Origin: Sporolactobacillus vineae DSM 21990 = SL153 | GTDB taxonomy: Bacteria; Bacillota; Bacilli; Bacillales; Sporolactobacillaceae | Direction of reading: 5' to 3' | DNA length: 64,000 nt | Assembly: GCF_000377985.1 (NCBI RefSeq) | Contig: NZ_KB899043.1 | Location: 124,001 to 188,000, forward strand | Part shown: positions 38,567-45,902 of the stretch, one piece after another | How the letters are laid out: each line of letters opens with the position of its first letter | Numbering within the stretch: position 1 is the first letter of the stretch | Made by a program: the position numbers and the translations under genes | Notes under the pieces: generated by a model | The model's database searches: none | Told to the model about the DNA's origin: nothing | Seen by the model: the letters and a program-made list of their open reading frames with translations, nothing else

Positions 38567-38910
38567 CAGCAAATAAACTGACGAAAGGGTCGAATATGCG
38601 CTGGGAGTCCAGCCGGATGATCCTTCCCGAACATGTCCAGGCGTTGCGTCAGCATCTGCACACGCTTCAGAAAACGGACCGGCCGCAGCTTGACGAACAG
38701 GAAATGGCAGAGATCAACCGGATGCTGCGCATTGCCGCAGAAGAAGGGCGGGCGGTCACAGTCCGCTATTATAAAGACGGATTCATCCGGGCGGTGCATG
38801 GACACCTTTCCCTGCCCGACATACCGGGCGAACCTCTGCGGATCTGTGACCCGCCCGGCATTTCCTGGAAGATAGCGTTCCGGGATCTCATCGCCGTACA
38901 GGCCGACTGA
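38563..38910 (+). CDS. YolD-like protein
   Basis: YolD-like proteins are encoded next to UvrX-type polymerases and are proposed UmuD-like partners or regulators. The 115-residue protein shows the family pattern KGSNMRWESSRMILPEHVQA and VRYYKDGFI. Its ATG overlaps the uvrX stop (ATGA), so the two are co-translated under the same SOS control. Confidence 0.88.
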   Translation: MTANKLTKGSNMRWESSRMILPEHVQALRQHLHTLQKTDRPQLDEQEMAEINRMLRIAAEEGRAVTVRYYKDGFIRAVHGHLSLPDIPGEPLRICDPPGISWKIAFRDLIAVQAD

Positions 38911-38920
38911 ATCCGTTCCG

Positions 38921-39415
38921 TCAGAATCTATTCTCACGGTCCGGCCGACGTATGATCCATCCGTGCAGCGGCAGGAGAAGTGTATAAACCAGGATAAATG
39001 CAATCAGTGAATAGATACTGTTCCATCCTTTATCCTTGAAATAGCCGGCCCACTCGCTGACCCAGTAGATGATCAGAGAGATCAGTGTAAACAGCGCAGT
39101 CAGCAGCCACTTGTTTCTTTTCGTCCGGAAATTCAGAAAAATGACCGACAAAGATGAAGGGATGAAAGCAAAGGCGATAAAATCCGCCAGACCAATGCTC
39201 GGTTTCCCGACATCATACAGATCCAGAAAAACGCCGGTCAGCGTATCCAGCATCCAGGCGGTAAGACCGATGATGCCATAGGTGACATAGATTTGTGTCC
39301 AATTCAGATACTTTTTCTTCATGAACAGGACGAACAGGATCAGAAAACAGGCGGCTGTAATGGGAAACCAGATGCCCCGGGAAAACAGATCGAGATTTTT
39401 GACGATGCTATTCAT
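38921..39415 (-). CDS. Five-helix membrane protein of unknown function
   Basis: The 164-residue protein has about five membrane helices (about 15-32, 41-62, 76-96, 103-122, 134-152) and a short basic tail. It resembles small CBO0543-type Firmicute membrane proteins in size and pattern, but I cannot assign it firmly. The ribosome site GAGGTG is 10-12 bases before ATG, rather far. Its stop is 10 bases from the convergent yolD stop. Confidence 0.65.
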   Translation of the reverse strand: MNSIVKNLDLFSRGIWFPITAACFLILFVLFMKKKYLNWTQIYVTYGIIGLTAWMLDTLTGVFLDLYDVGKPSIGLADFIAFAFIPSSLSVIFLNFRTKRNKWLLTALFTLISLIIYWVSEWAGYFKDKGWNSIYSLIAFILVYTLLLPLHGWIIRRPDRENRF

Positions 39416-39529
39416 GAGTTAGTGACACCTCATTCGGTTATGTTTTACTGGCTGCAACTGCCATTAGTATCCTGATTATCCGTTTTTCCATACCGAAATC
39501 AGGTATTTTTTGGATATATTTAAAAGCGG

Positions 39530-39556
39530 CCGCCCGTGATGGGCAGCCGCTTTCAT
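39530..39556 (-). terminator. Terminator on the adh side
   Basis: AAAGCGGC-N-GCCC pairs with GGGC-N-GCCGCTTT with a short loop; TTTTAAAT follows on the minus strand, about 110 bases after the dehydrogenase stop. Confidence 0.72.
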
Positions 39557-39664
39557 TGTCCTGGAAAGACATCCCGGCGCTTCCGGTCCTCGTAACGGGA
39601 AACGCCGGGTACATGTATTCTGACTCGGAATCAGGAATGATATCCCTTTTTCCCGGGCAAAAGA

Positions 39665-40828
39665 TCAGAGGGAAGCGCGGAGAATCGCCAGTGTATCCTC
39701 TTTGTTCAGTTTCTTGAACTGGCCGAATTCGCCCCGGGCCATCGCACGGTCGGCAATTAAATCCAGCTTGCTGTCGTCAATGTCATAGTCGGCCAGCCGG
39801 CTCGGTGCCCCGATGCTCGTCCAGAAACGGCGCAATGCTTCGATCCCTTCAAGGGCCGCATCACGATCCGATTTTCCTTTCGGATCGACATCAAAAACAC
39901 GGACAGCCATTTGCTTAAACCGGCCGACATTGACATCCAGATTGTGCTTCATCCAGTTTGGGAACAGGATGGCCAGACCGCCGCCGTGCGGAATATCATA
40001 GACGGCGGAAACAGCGTGCTCGATATTATGCGATGCCCAGTCGCCGTTGAAACCCATTGAAACCATACCGTTCAGCGCCATTGTCCCGCAGTAGAGAATC
40101 GTCTCACGCAGATCGTAATTATGCAGATCATTGACCAGTTTCGGTGCCGTTTCGATCACGGTTTTCAGAATCGACTCACAGAGCCGGTCCTGAAGCGGCG
40201 TATGCGGGGTCGGATGGAAATAGTGTTCAAATACATGAGCCATCATATCGACCATACCGTAGATCGTCTGATTCTTCGGCACAGAGAAAGTGAATGTCGG
40301 GTCAAGAATCGAAAAGGCCGGGTAAGAATAGGGACTGTTCCAGCCGTACTTCTCATGCGTATCCCAGTTCGTAATGACCGAGTTCGGATTCATTTCCGAA
40401 CCGGTTGCCGCCAGCGTCAGGACAACACCGAAGGGCAATGCGTCGTGCACGGGTTTCTTACGTGTCACGAGATCCCACGGATCGCCGTCAAATCTGGCGC
40501 CGACGGCGATCGCTTTCGTGCAATCGATAACACTACCGCCGCCGACAGCCAGAAGAAACTGAATGTCCTTTGTGGCCACGATGTCGATTCCGCGTTTCAC
40601 GGTGGTCAGGCGCGGATTGGGTTCTACTCCGGACAGTTCGGAAACTTCGGCATGCAGCCCGTCAAGAATCCCGCGCACCTGATCATAGAGACCGGTCCGT
40701 TTGATGCTGCCGCCGCCATAGACCAGCAGCACCCTTCGTCCATATTTCGGGATCTCATTTTTCAGCTGTTCCAGCTGTCCTTTCCCGAAAATCAGTTTTG
40801 TCGGATTATGAAACGTAAACTTGTCCAA
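39665..40828 (-). CDS. Iron-dependent alcohol dehydrogenase (YugJ/BDH type)
   Basis: This is predicted to interconvert aldehydes or ketones and alcohols with NAD(P)H. The 387-residue group III dehydrogenase has the nucleotide site [13 protein letters not shown], the motif [15 protein letters not shown], and the metal ligands in [15 protein letters not shown] and [17 protein letters not shown]. It resembles B. subtilis YugJ/YugK and clostridial butanol dehydrogenases; the substrate is unknown. It starts with TTG after GGGGTGAT. A TATAAT at 40885-40890 (minus) may be its -10 box. Confidence 0.9.
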   Translation of the reverse strand: MDKFTFHNPTKLIFGKGQLEQLKNEIPKYGRRVLLVYGGGSIKRTGLYDQVRGILDGLHAEVSELSGVEPNPRLTTVKRGIDIVATKDIQFLLAVGGGSVIDCTKAIAVGARFDGDPWDLVTRKKPVHDALPFGVVLTLAATGSEMNPNSVITNWDTHEKYGWNSPYSYPAFSILDPTFTFSVPKNQTIYGMVDMMAHVFEHYFHPTPHTPLQDRLCESILKTVIETAPKLVNDLHNYDLRETILYCGTMALNGMVSMGFNGDWASHNIEHAVSAVYDIPHGGGLAILFPNWMKHNLDVNVGRFKQMAVRVFDVDPKGKSDRDAALEGIEALRRFWTSIGAPSRLADYDIDDSKLDLIADRAMARGEFGQFKKLNKEDTLAILRASL

Positions 40829-41071
40829 AACAGATCACCCCGTTTATAGATTCCTGCTTTTGAAAGAAAGGTCTTTCCACTGCCATTATAGACTTGAGCC
40901 GTTCCGCTTTGCACGCAATCGGTCACAGCCAGGCGCCTGCAGCGGAAATCAACAGATAAGTTCAAGAGGATTCATAAAAAAGAAGGCAGTTTCCTGCCTG
41001 TTTCCCACCCTGTCTGATATGATAAATATATTGTCCTGAAGGCCAAATACCAAGCATTGGATGTGTCCTGA

Positions 41072-41728
41072 TTGAACTTTTCCCGCTATCACATCGTTCA
41101 GCTCGTCATTGCCCTGTCGCTCGCCTTGTTCGTGATTGCTCTGTCCGTCCTGCTGACGCTGCTGTTCACACCGCTTTACTATTTTGACGTTCGCTACCTG
41201 AAGCTCACGGCGCAAACCGGTCTCAGCTACTCACGGATTATTGAAAATTACAACTACATGATCCAGTACTTACTCAACCCGCTGCCCCAGACCTTTCACC
41301 TGCCATCCCTCACCTACTCCGTTCACGGGCGCATTCATTTTGAAGACGTCAAAAGGCTGTTTGTCTTCGTTGATCTTCTGTTTGCCGTGGCCGGTATCAT
41401 CAGTATCACCGGAATCATTTACAAGTTCAGGAACAAAGACTATTACTTTTTAAAAATCGCCGCGACCGCTATGGGCCTGTTCACAGCGGTACCGCTGATC
41501 GCCTTTCTGCTCGACTTTAACGATTCGTTTATTCTTTTTCATAAAATCTTTTTCCGGAATAATTACTGGATCTTCGATGCGGCAACCGATCCCGTCATCA
41601 CGATCCTGCCGGAGACCTTTTTCATGCACGCCTTTCTGCTTGCGCTGGGACTGATCATCATCGGAATGATTATCCTGATTGTTTCCTTTAAAAAGTTATC
41701 CGGACAGAGCAGGAAAACTGCTGATTAA
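41072..41728 (+). CDS. lit: Lit-type lipoprotein intramolecular transacylase (DUF1461/TIGR01906)
   Basis: Lit moves an acyl chain from the diacylglycerol of a bacterial lipoprotein to its N-terminal cysteine, giving lyso-form lipoproteins. The 218-residue membrane protein has about four to five helices. Two conserved segments face outside: HFEDVKRLF (His89) and FHKIFFRNNYWIFDAATDP (His157), followed by ILPETFF. This pattern is the DUF1461 family to which Lit belongs. It starts with TTG and the ribosome site is weak. The function is a family inference; not all DUF1461 proteins have been tested. Confidence 0.8.
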   Translation: MNFSRYHIVQLVIALSLALFVIALSVLLTLLFTPLYYFDVRYLKLTAQTGLSYSRIIENYNYMIQYLLNPLPQTFHLPSLTYSVHGRIHFEDVKRLFVFVDLLFAVAGIISITGIIYKFRNKDYYFLKIAATAMGLFTAVPLIAFLLDFNDSFILFHKIFFRNNYWIFDAATDPVITILPETFFMHAFLLALGLIIIGMIILIVSFKKLSGQSRKTAD

Positions 41729-41848
41729 GACGGTTTTTCGAAGTTTCCGCAACCGTTCCGCTTATCTTTTGCCCCTTACAGGCATTGACAGGAGAAAACT
41801 GAACCTCTAAAATATAAAGGTCGTCATTTGAGATCGATAGAATCAATT

Positions 41849-41922
<74 letters not shown>

Positions 41923-41927
41923 TAGCG

Positions 41928-41953
41928 AAAAGCCTTGGTGTTCAAGGCTTTTT
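41928..41953 (+). terminator. Terminator of tRNA-Arg
   Basis: AAAGCCTTG / CAAGGCTTT with a five-base loop is followed by a T run. Confidence 0.88.
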
Positions 41954-41996
41954 ATTATATTTACAGATTATATTAATGATAAATAAGATGATCGTG

Positions 41997-42037
41997 GAGC
42001 AGAAATGGGGCAGAATATTATTTTTCTGCTCTTTTTT
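41997..42037 (+). terminator. Second hairpin downstream of tRNA-Arg
   Basis: GAGCAGAAA and TTTCTGCTC are separated by about 16 bases and followed by six T residues. No gene lies between this and the tRNA terminator, so it may be a remnant of a lost gene. Confidence 0.55.
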
Positions 42038-42153
42038 ATAAAAAATGGATGCCCTTTTTAGCATCTGATTAAATTTTTGGCACTGTTCTAGATCGATTCC
42101 TTTTGAATATGAATTACTGTTTCAAAATCCCACGTGAAAATGAGGCGTAATAA

Positions 42154-42543
42154 ATGGATATCCCTGTTACTGGTTTCGTGTTCCAATCTGATGATTCAGA
42201 CCCACTTCATTCTCATCAACTTTTTATAACGAGTTGGGATGGCCGGCAAGTTCATGTTCACGAATTTCGCGGGGTCACCTCTTTTGAGATCGGGCACGCT
42301 CACCATTATGCCGGCACGACCGAACCGGCTCCGAGCGGGATTCCTCATACACATAGGTATTTTACTTTTACTTCTGTCGACGATGGTCACCGTCATGAGA
42401 TTAGAGGTGTAACAGGTCCAGCCATTCCAATTCCAGGCGGAGGTCATTACCACGAGTTTAGGGGTACGACTACTATTAGCGGCGCCAACCCTCACTCTCA
42501 TCACTATTCCGGAAATACCTCAAGAAATTTAAATAGGCGATGA
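42154..42543 (+). CDS. ymaF: YmaF-family histidine-rich protein
   Basis: The 129-residue protein is built of repeated His-aromatic-Gly motifs (HVHEFRGVTS, HAHHYAGTTE, HRHEIRGVTG, HYHEFRGTTT, HSHHYSGNTS) at intervals of 22-26 residues. These are typical of the YmaF family found in Bacilli. Metal binding is plausible from the histidines, but function is unknown. It has AGG before ATG and a terminator after. Confidence 0.85.
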   Translation: MDIPVTGFVFQSDDSDPLHSHQLFITSWDGRQVHVHEFRGVTSFEIGHAHHYAGTTEPAPSGIPHTHRYFTFTSVDDGHRHEIRGVTGPAIPIPGGGHYHEFRGTTTISGANPHSHHYSGNTSRNLNRR

Positions 42544-42549
42544 CATCTT

Positions 42550-42583
42550 GAAATGGGATTCTTTTTCACCATTTCTTTTCTTT
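42550..42583 (+). terminator. Terminator of ymaF
   Basis: GAAATGG / CCATTTC with a 12-base loop is followed by a TC-rich T run. Confidence 0.65.
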
Positions 42584-42606
42584 TACCTGTTCCCATCCTT
42601 CACGGA

Positions 42607-42750
42607 TTCAGGCATGGAAGTCGTGACGTTGAAGAGGCTCAAAGGGGAGGCTTGCCTGAAAAATTCAAGATATGCGGTCCTAAGCACCGCATCAGGAGAA
42701 AGCTGTGATTAAGCTTCATCCATGATACTAATCGGTCATGCTTAATTTTT
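42607..42750 (+). ncRNA. Candidate structured RNA (or decayed 23S fragment)
   Basis: Three consecutive helices are visible. P1 is TTCAGGCA (42607-42614) with TGCCTGAA (42653-42660). P2 is ATGCGGT (42672-42678) with ACCGCAT (42686-42692). P3 is ATTAAGC-N6-CATGA (42708-42725) with TCATG-CTTAAT (42736-42746), followed by TTTT. There is no open frame and no clear promoter. Inside P3 the 14-mer GATACTAATCGGTC (42724-42737) equals a conserved stretch at the 3' end of bacterial 23S rRNA, so an rRNA remnant is an alternative. Confidence 0.4.
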
Positions 42751-42802
42751 ACTTAAAAAGGCGTGTGAAACTTAGAAATGTGTATGAATGAAGTCAGAGA
42801 CT

Positions 42803-43243
42803 TTATCGATCTGTTTCGGCAACTCCGACTGAGAACCCATCAACACTGGTGAGCAGTCCTCGCCATAATTGTCTTTGGGTAGAATTCTTGCGATCCGTGT
42901 TCAGAAAGCAGCAATCTCTAAGGTGAAGATAGTGCGGCGGCCTGATCGTCTGATTCTTTCTGTCCGCTTCAATGCTCTTTTTAAAACGGTCGGCGTTCGT
43001 GTTTAATGTGCGGATTAATGTTTCAATGAATTCGGTCTGCGGTAATGAGGCAAATTGAGCCGCCAGTTCTTTAAAATAAGTCTCGCCGGAAATGAGCATA
43101 CCGGAAATCACCGTACCGCTCACATTCAGTGTGATCCCGGTCTCCATACCGCTGTTCGCCAGCATGACCAGCGAACTTAAAAATGTATCCTGTTTCAGCA
43201 CTTCCTGATGATCTTTCTTCATTTTCTGACCCATCTCTCCCAT
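42803..43243 (-). CDS. gvpU: GvpU-like gas vesicle accessory protein, orphan
   Basis: GvpU belongs to the gas vesicle cluster of B. megaterium, where it is an accessory protein. This 146-residue homologue has the family pattern MLANSGMETGITLNVSGTVI, LISGETYFKEL, PPHYLHLRDCCF and LWRGLLTSVDGFSVGV. No gvpA, gvpF, gvpL or gvpN lies nearby, so gas vesicle formation is not implied. ATG 43243 follows AAGG. It has a strong promoter preceded by phased direct repeats. Confidence 0.75.
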   Translation of the reverse strand: MGEMGQKMKKDHQEVLKQDTFLSSLVMLANSGMETGITLNVSGTVISGMLISGETYFKELAAQFASLPQTEFIETLIRTLNTNADRFKKSIEADRKNQTIRPPHYLHLRDCCFLNTDRKNSTQRQLWRGLLTSVDGFSVGVAETDR

Positions 43244-43258
43244 GTTTTTTGCCTTATT

Positions 43259-43287
43259 ATTGTAAAAGGCCGATCACACGCCGTCAA
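43259..43287 (-). promoter_or_regulatory. Promoter of gvpU
   Basis: On the minus strand TTGACG (43282-43287) and TACAAT (43259-43264) are 17 bases apart, about 15 bases upstream of the gvpU ATG, so the leader is very short. Confidence 0.65.
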
Positions 43288-43295
43288 TCCGTGAA

Positions 43296-43360
43296 TATCA
43301 GCCGATTTCAGGATTTATCAGCCGATCTGAGAATATATCAGCCAGATTCAGTATATCAGT
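43296..43360. repeat. Phased direct repeats upstream of the gvpU promoter
   Basis: On the plus strand TATCAGCCGATTTCAGGATT, TATCAGCCGATCTGAGAATA and TATCAGCCAGATTCAGTA are followed by TATCAGTCGG, with periods of 20, 20 and 18 bases. Read on the minus strand this is (A/G)CTGATA repeated about every two helical turns, starting 9 bases upstream of the gvpU -35 box. Confidence 0.85.
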
Positions 43361-43449
43361 CGGAAGGGGACATGTCTGCGGTGCAGGAACATTGGGGTCA
43401 TGGATTCACCGGACTTAATGCGGGGCTCCACACGCTGTACGTGTTCCAT

Positions 43450-43479
43450 TTGCCCTTCTTCCGGTTCCTTGCGTATAAT
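43450..43479 (+). promoter_or_regulatory. Promoter of the ABC-F leader transcript
   Basis: TTGCCC (43450-43455) and TATAAT (43474-43479) are separated by 18 bases, about 310 bases upstream of the ABC-F start codon. Confidence 0.6.
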
Positions 43480-43507
43480 GAAATCAGAATAAACGGAAGG
43501 GATGTGT

Positions 43508-43537
43508 ATGGGGTTGAAAAAAGCAAACCGTCATTAA
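43508..43537 (+). CDS. Leader peptide of the ABC-F gene (9 aa)
   Basis: ATG at 43508 lies 7 bases after GGAAGG and encodes MGLKKANRH before TAA. An in-frame ATG at 43502 would add Met-Cys but overlaps the ribosome site. The last codons (AGCAAACCGT, 43522-43531) are perfectly complementary to 43590-43599. A ribosome stalled here would change leader folding, as in known leader-peptide-controlled resistance genes. Confidence 0.6.
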   Translation: MGLKKANRH

Positions 43538-43599
43538 TTGAATACAGGCCGGAATGCAGGACAATTTCTTCTTCCGGCTGTCTTCATGAACGGTTTGCT
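43522..43599 (+). promoter_or_regulatory. Competing stems in the ABC-F leader
   Basis: A 10-base helix pairs AGCAAACCGT (43522-43531) with ACGGTTTGCT (43590-43599). It encloses a second hairpin, ACAG-G-CCGGAA with TTCCGGCTGT (about 43543-43581). A T-rich stretch (CATTTTTC) follows the outer helix, so it might itself end transcription. Confidence 0.6.
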
Positions 43600-43692
43600 G
43601 TCATTTTTCAATCCATACAAGGTTCCAGTACGGGGAGGCTGAGGTTTTGCTTCAGCATTTCTTCAGTATTGAGTCTTCCCATATGTATGGCC

Positions 43693-43722
43693 GGCAGACG
43701 CCGATTCGGTGCCTGCTTTTTT
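43693..43722 (+). terminator. Attenuator terminator before the ABC-F gene
   Basis: GGCAG-N-C-G-CCG pairs with CGG-T-G-N-CTGC and six T residues follow, 68 bases upstream of the ABC-F start. No gene ends just upstream, so it most likely attenuates the ABC-F transcript. Confidence 0.7.
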
Positions 43723-43789
43723 GTACGCTCATTACCGCTTTCATGAAGCAGCCCTTTCCGGCCTCATCAAATAAATATGAGGTGAGAAC

Positions 43790-45304
43790 ATGGGAACCAT
43801 TCAAATACGTCACTTAACTTTTCGCTATGAGACAATGGAAAAACCGCTTTTTGACGATGTCACCCTGCAGATTGATGAAAGCTGGCGGCTCGGCCTGATC
43901 GGCCGCAATGGCCGCGGGAAGACCACGCTGCTTCGACTCTTGCAGCACCAGCTGACTTATTCTGGGATGATCGAAACGAATCTGAAATTCTCCTATTTTC
44001 CGCTGCCGATTCAGGATCCGGCGCAAATGACACGGAACGTCTTAATCGATACAGGTCAGGTTGCTGAAAATGAAGTCTGGAAGGCTGAACGGGAACTGAC
44101 GCGTCTGGACATGGACGCCGGTGTACTGTACCGCCCGTTTAACGCGCTGAGCCCCGGCGAACAGACGAAGATCCTGCTGGCCGCGCTGTTTATCGATGAC
44201 CGGCACTTTCAGCTGATTGATGAACCCACAAACCATCTGGACCAGACCGGGCGTAATCGTGTGGCCGGCTATCTGCGGCAGAAGAAGGGATTCATCGTAG
44301 TCAGTCATGACCGGCACTTTCTGAATCAGATCATCGACCACGTCATCTCACTTGATCGCGCCGGCATCTCGGTCTATAACGGAAATTTTGACACATGGTT
44401 TACCGCGAAAGCCCGTCAGGACGCGCTGGAACAGCGGGAAAACGCGGAATTGAAGTCTGAAATCAAGCGTCTGGAAAAGGCGTCGCGTCAGAAGGAACAG
44501 TGGTCGAGAAACGCCGAGCGCGGAAAATACGCAGGGACCGGACGCAGCGATCACAGTGATATCGATCGCGGTTTTGTCGGACACCGGGCGGCAAAAGTCA
44601 TGAAACGCTCGGTATCGCTGGAAAAGCGCAGCCATAAAGCCATCAGCGACAAGCGAAAACTGCTGAACAATGTTGATGATAGGGCGCCGTTAACCTTGCC
44701 CTATCAACCGGCAAGAACCGGACAGACGCTGATCACCGTTGAAGATCTCGTGCTTGAGCAGAACGGGCAGGCACTGAACCGCCCTTTGAGTTTCACGTTG
44801 AAAACCGGTGAGCGGATCGCACTGACCGGGGTCAACGGTGCAGGAAAATCAACATTGATTCGCGCACTCCTTGATCACCGGCAAAGCCCGTTGATCCGCA
44901 GCGGTGTTGCCCGGGTGCACCGCGGCGTGCGGTTCTCTTATTTACCGCAGAATTTTGCCGGCCTCTCAGGGACGATTGAAAACTTCGTTGAGGAACGTCA
45001 TGTACCCTATACGCTGCTGCTGACGATCTTGAGGAAACTGGGTTTTGAACGCGATCTGTTCCATGACCGGATCGAAAAGATGAGTATGGGACAGAAGCGG
45101 AAACTGGCTCTGGCCCGATCGCTCTGTGAGCCGGCACAGCTGTATATCTGGGATGAACCGCTGAATTATCTGGACGTCATCACCCGTGAGCAGATCCGGC
45201 AGGTCATCTCTGAGGTCCGGCCGACGATGCTCATCGTCGACCATGACCTTGATTTTATTAATACCGTCGCTACGCGGAATATCGTTCTTGATCCCGTGCC
45301 GTAA
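43790..45304 (+). CDS. ABC-F ribosomal protection protein, Lsa type
   Basis: ABC-F proteins of the Lsa group displace lincosamides, pleuromutilins and streptogramin A from the 50S subunit. The 504-residue protein has no membrane segment and two ATPase domains. The first has GRNGRGKTTLL, signature LSPGEQTK and LIDEPTNHLD; the second has GVNGAGKSTL, MSMGQKRK and IWDEPLNYLD. A charged interdomain linker (about 205-305) corresponds to the antibiotic resistance domain. The N-terminus IQIRHLTFRYE and SWRLGLIGRNGRGKTTLLRL match Lsa proteins. Spectrum cannot be read from sequence. The long leader suggests antibiotic-responsive expression. Confidence 0.88.
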   Translation: MGTIQIRHLTFRYETMEKPLFDDVTLQIDESWRLGLIGRNGRGKTTLLRLLQHQLTYSGMIETNLKFSYFPLPIQDPAQMTRNVLIDTGQVAENEVWKAERELTRLDMDAGVLYRPFNALSPGEQTKILLAALFIDDRHFQLIDEPTNHLDQTGRNRVAGYLRQKKGFIVVSHDRHFLNQIIDHVISLDRAGISVYNGNFDTWFTAKARQDALEQRENAELKSEIKRLEKASRQKEQWSRNAERGKYAGTGRSDHSDIDRGFVGHRAAKVMKRSVSLEKRSHKAISDKRKLLNNVDDRAPLTLPYQPARTGQTLITVEDLVLEQNGQALNRPLSFTLKTGERIALTGVNGAGKSTLIRALLDHRQSPLIRSGVARVHRGVRFSYLPQNFAGLSGTIENFVEERHVPYTLLLTILRKLGFERDLFHDRIEKMSMGQKRKLALARSLCEPAQLYIWDEPLNYLDVITREQIRQVISEVRPTMLIVDHDLDFINTVATRNIVLDPVP

Positions 45305-45362
45305 AGCGGTTATTGTTTCACTTCATCCGGAACGCCGGTAATCAAAATTTCCATCAAAAAAC

Positions 45363-45418
45363 AATCCACGGATCAATGACCGGCGGTATCGCTGTCATTG
45401 GCTTCACGTGGATTTTTT
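45363..45418. terminator. Bidirectional terminator between the ABC-F and IDEAL genes
   Basis: AATCCACG / CGTGGATT forms the outer stem and CAATGAC / GTCATTG the inner stem. T runs lie on both outer sides. It serves two convergent genes. Confidence 0.82.
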
Positions 45419-45426
45419 ATCAGCTT

Positions 45427-45717
45427 TCAGGATCGCCCCCGGACAGAGCGCAGGACCATCAGATTCTCGAACCAGTTTCTGTCACGGGTGGCCAGCGCCA
45501 GATCGATCATGCTGTCGATCTCGCCCGGGGAGAAGCGATAGCCCTTCTCGCCGATCACATCATCATAAGAAATTTCAAGCCACTTCATACCCGGATATCG
45601 GTCACACTGCGTCACCCGCAGTTTACAGCGCTGAAAGCCGGGATACAAAGCCGTAATAAATCCGATGCAATGATGTTTCCCCAAATATTTCGTATGGACC
45701 CATTCCCCGATTTTCAT
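45427..45717 (-). CDS. IDEAL-domain protein
   Basis: The 96-residue protein has an N-terminal beta-rich part (KIGEWVHTKYLGKHHCIGFI) and a C-terminal IDEAL motif (SMIDLALATRDRNWFENLM). IDEAL motifs occur in small Bacillales proteins, including competence and sporulation regulators. Its role here is unknown. GAGG lies 9 bases before ATG. Confidence 0.7.
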   Translation of the reverse strand: MKIGEWVHTKYLGKHHCIGFITALYPGFQRCKLRVTQCDRYPGMKWLEISYDDVIGEKGYRFSPGEIDSMIDLALATRDRNWFENLMVLRSVRGRS

Positions 45718-45852
45718 GGTTCATCGCCTCACTATGAATCATGATCCATGGCCGACTGGTATGTTTCTCTCTACAGCATATTCACCGACAGCCTGACCGG
45801 CTACCTTTGGACTGCCTTTCCGCCCGGAACCTTTACGTCCGGAGAAGGGAAC

Positions 45853-45898
45853 GCATTCCTCCCTGGTTGAATACCCTGTTCTTGCAAGGGAGGAATGC
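45853..45898 (+). promoter_or_regulatory. Hairpin that covers the ribosome site of the next gene
   Basis: GCATTCCTCCCT (45853-45864) and AGGGAGGAATGC (45887-45898) form a perfect 12-base stem with a 22-base loop. The 3' arm contains the GGGAGG ribosome site (45888-45893) of the gene starting at 45903, so folding should block initiation. Confidence 0.75.
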
Positions 45899-45902
45899 AG
45901 TA

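Noticed and set aside
43183-43746. Plus-strand ORF of 187 codons between gvpU and the ABC-F gene
   Set aside because: It overlaps the gvpU start, the repeats, the leader promoter and the attenuator region; composition is random-like and no ribosome site is present.
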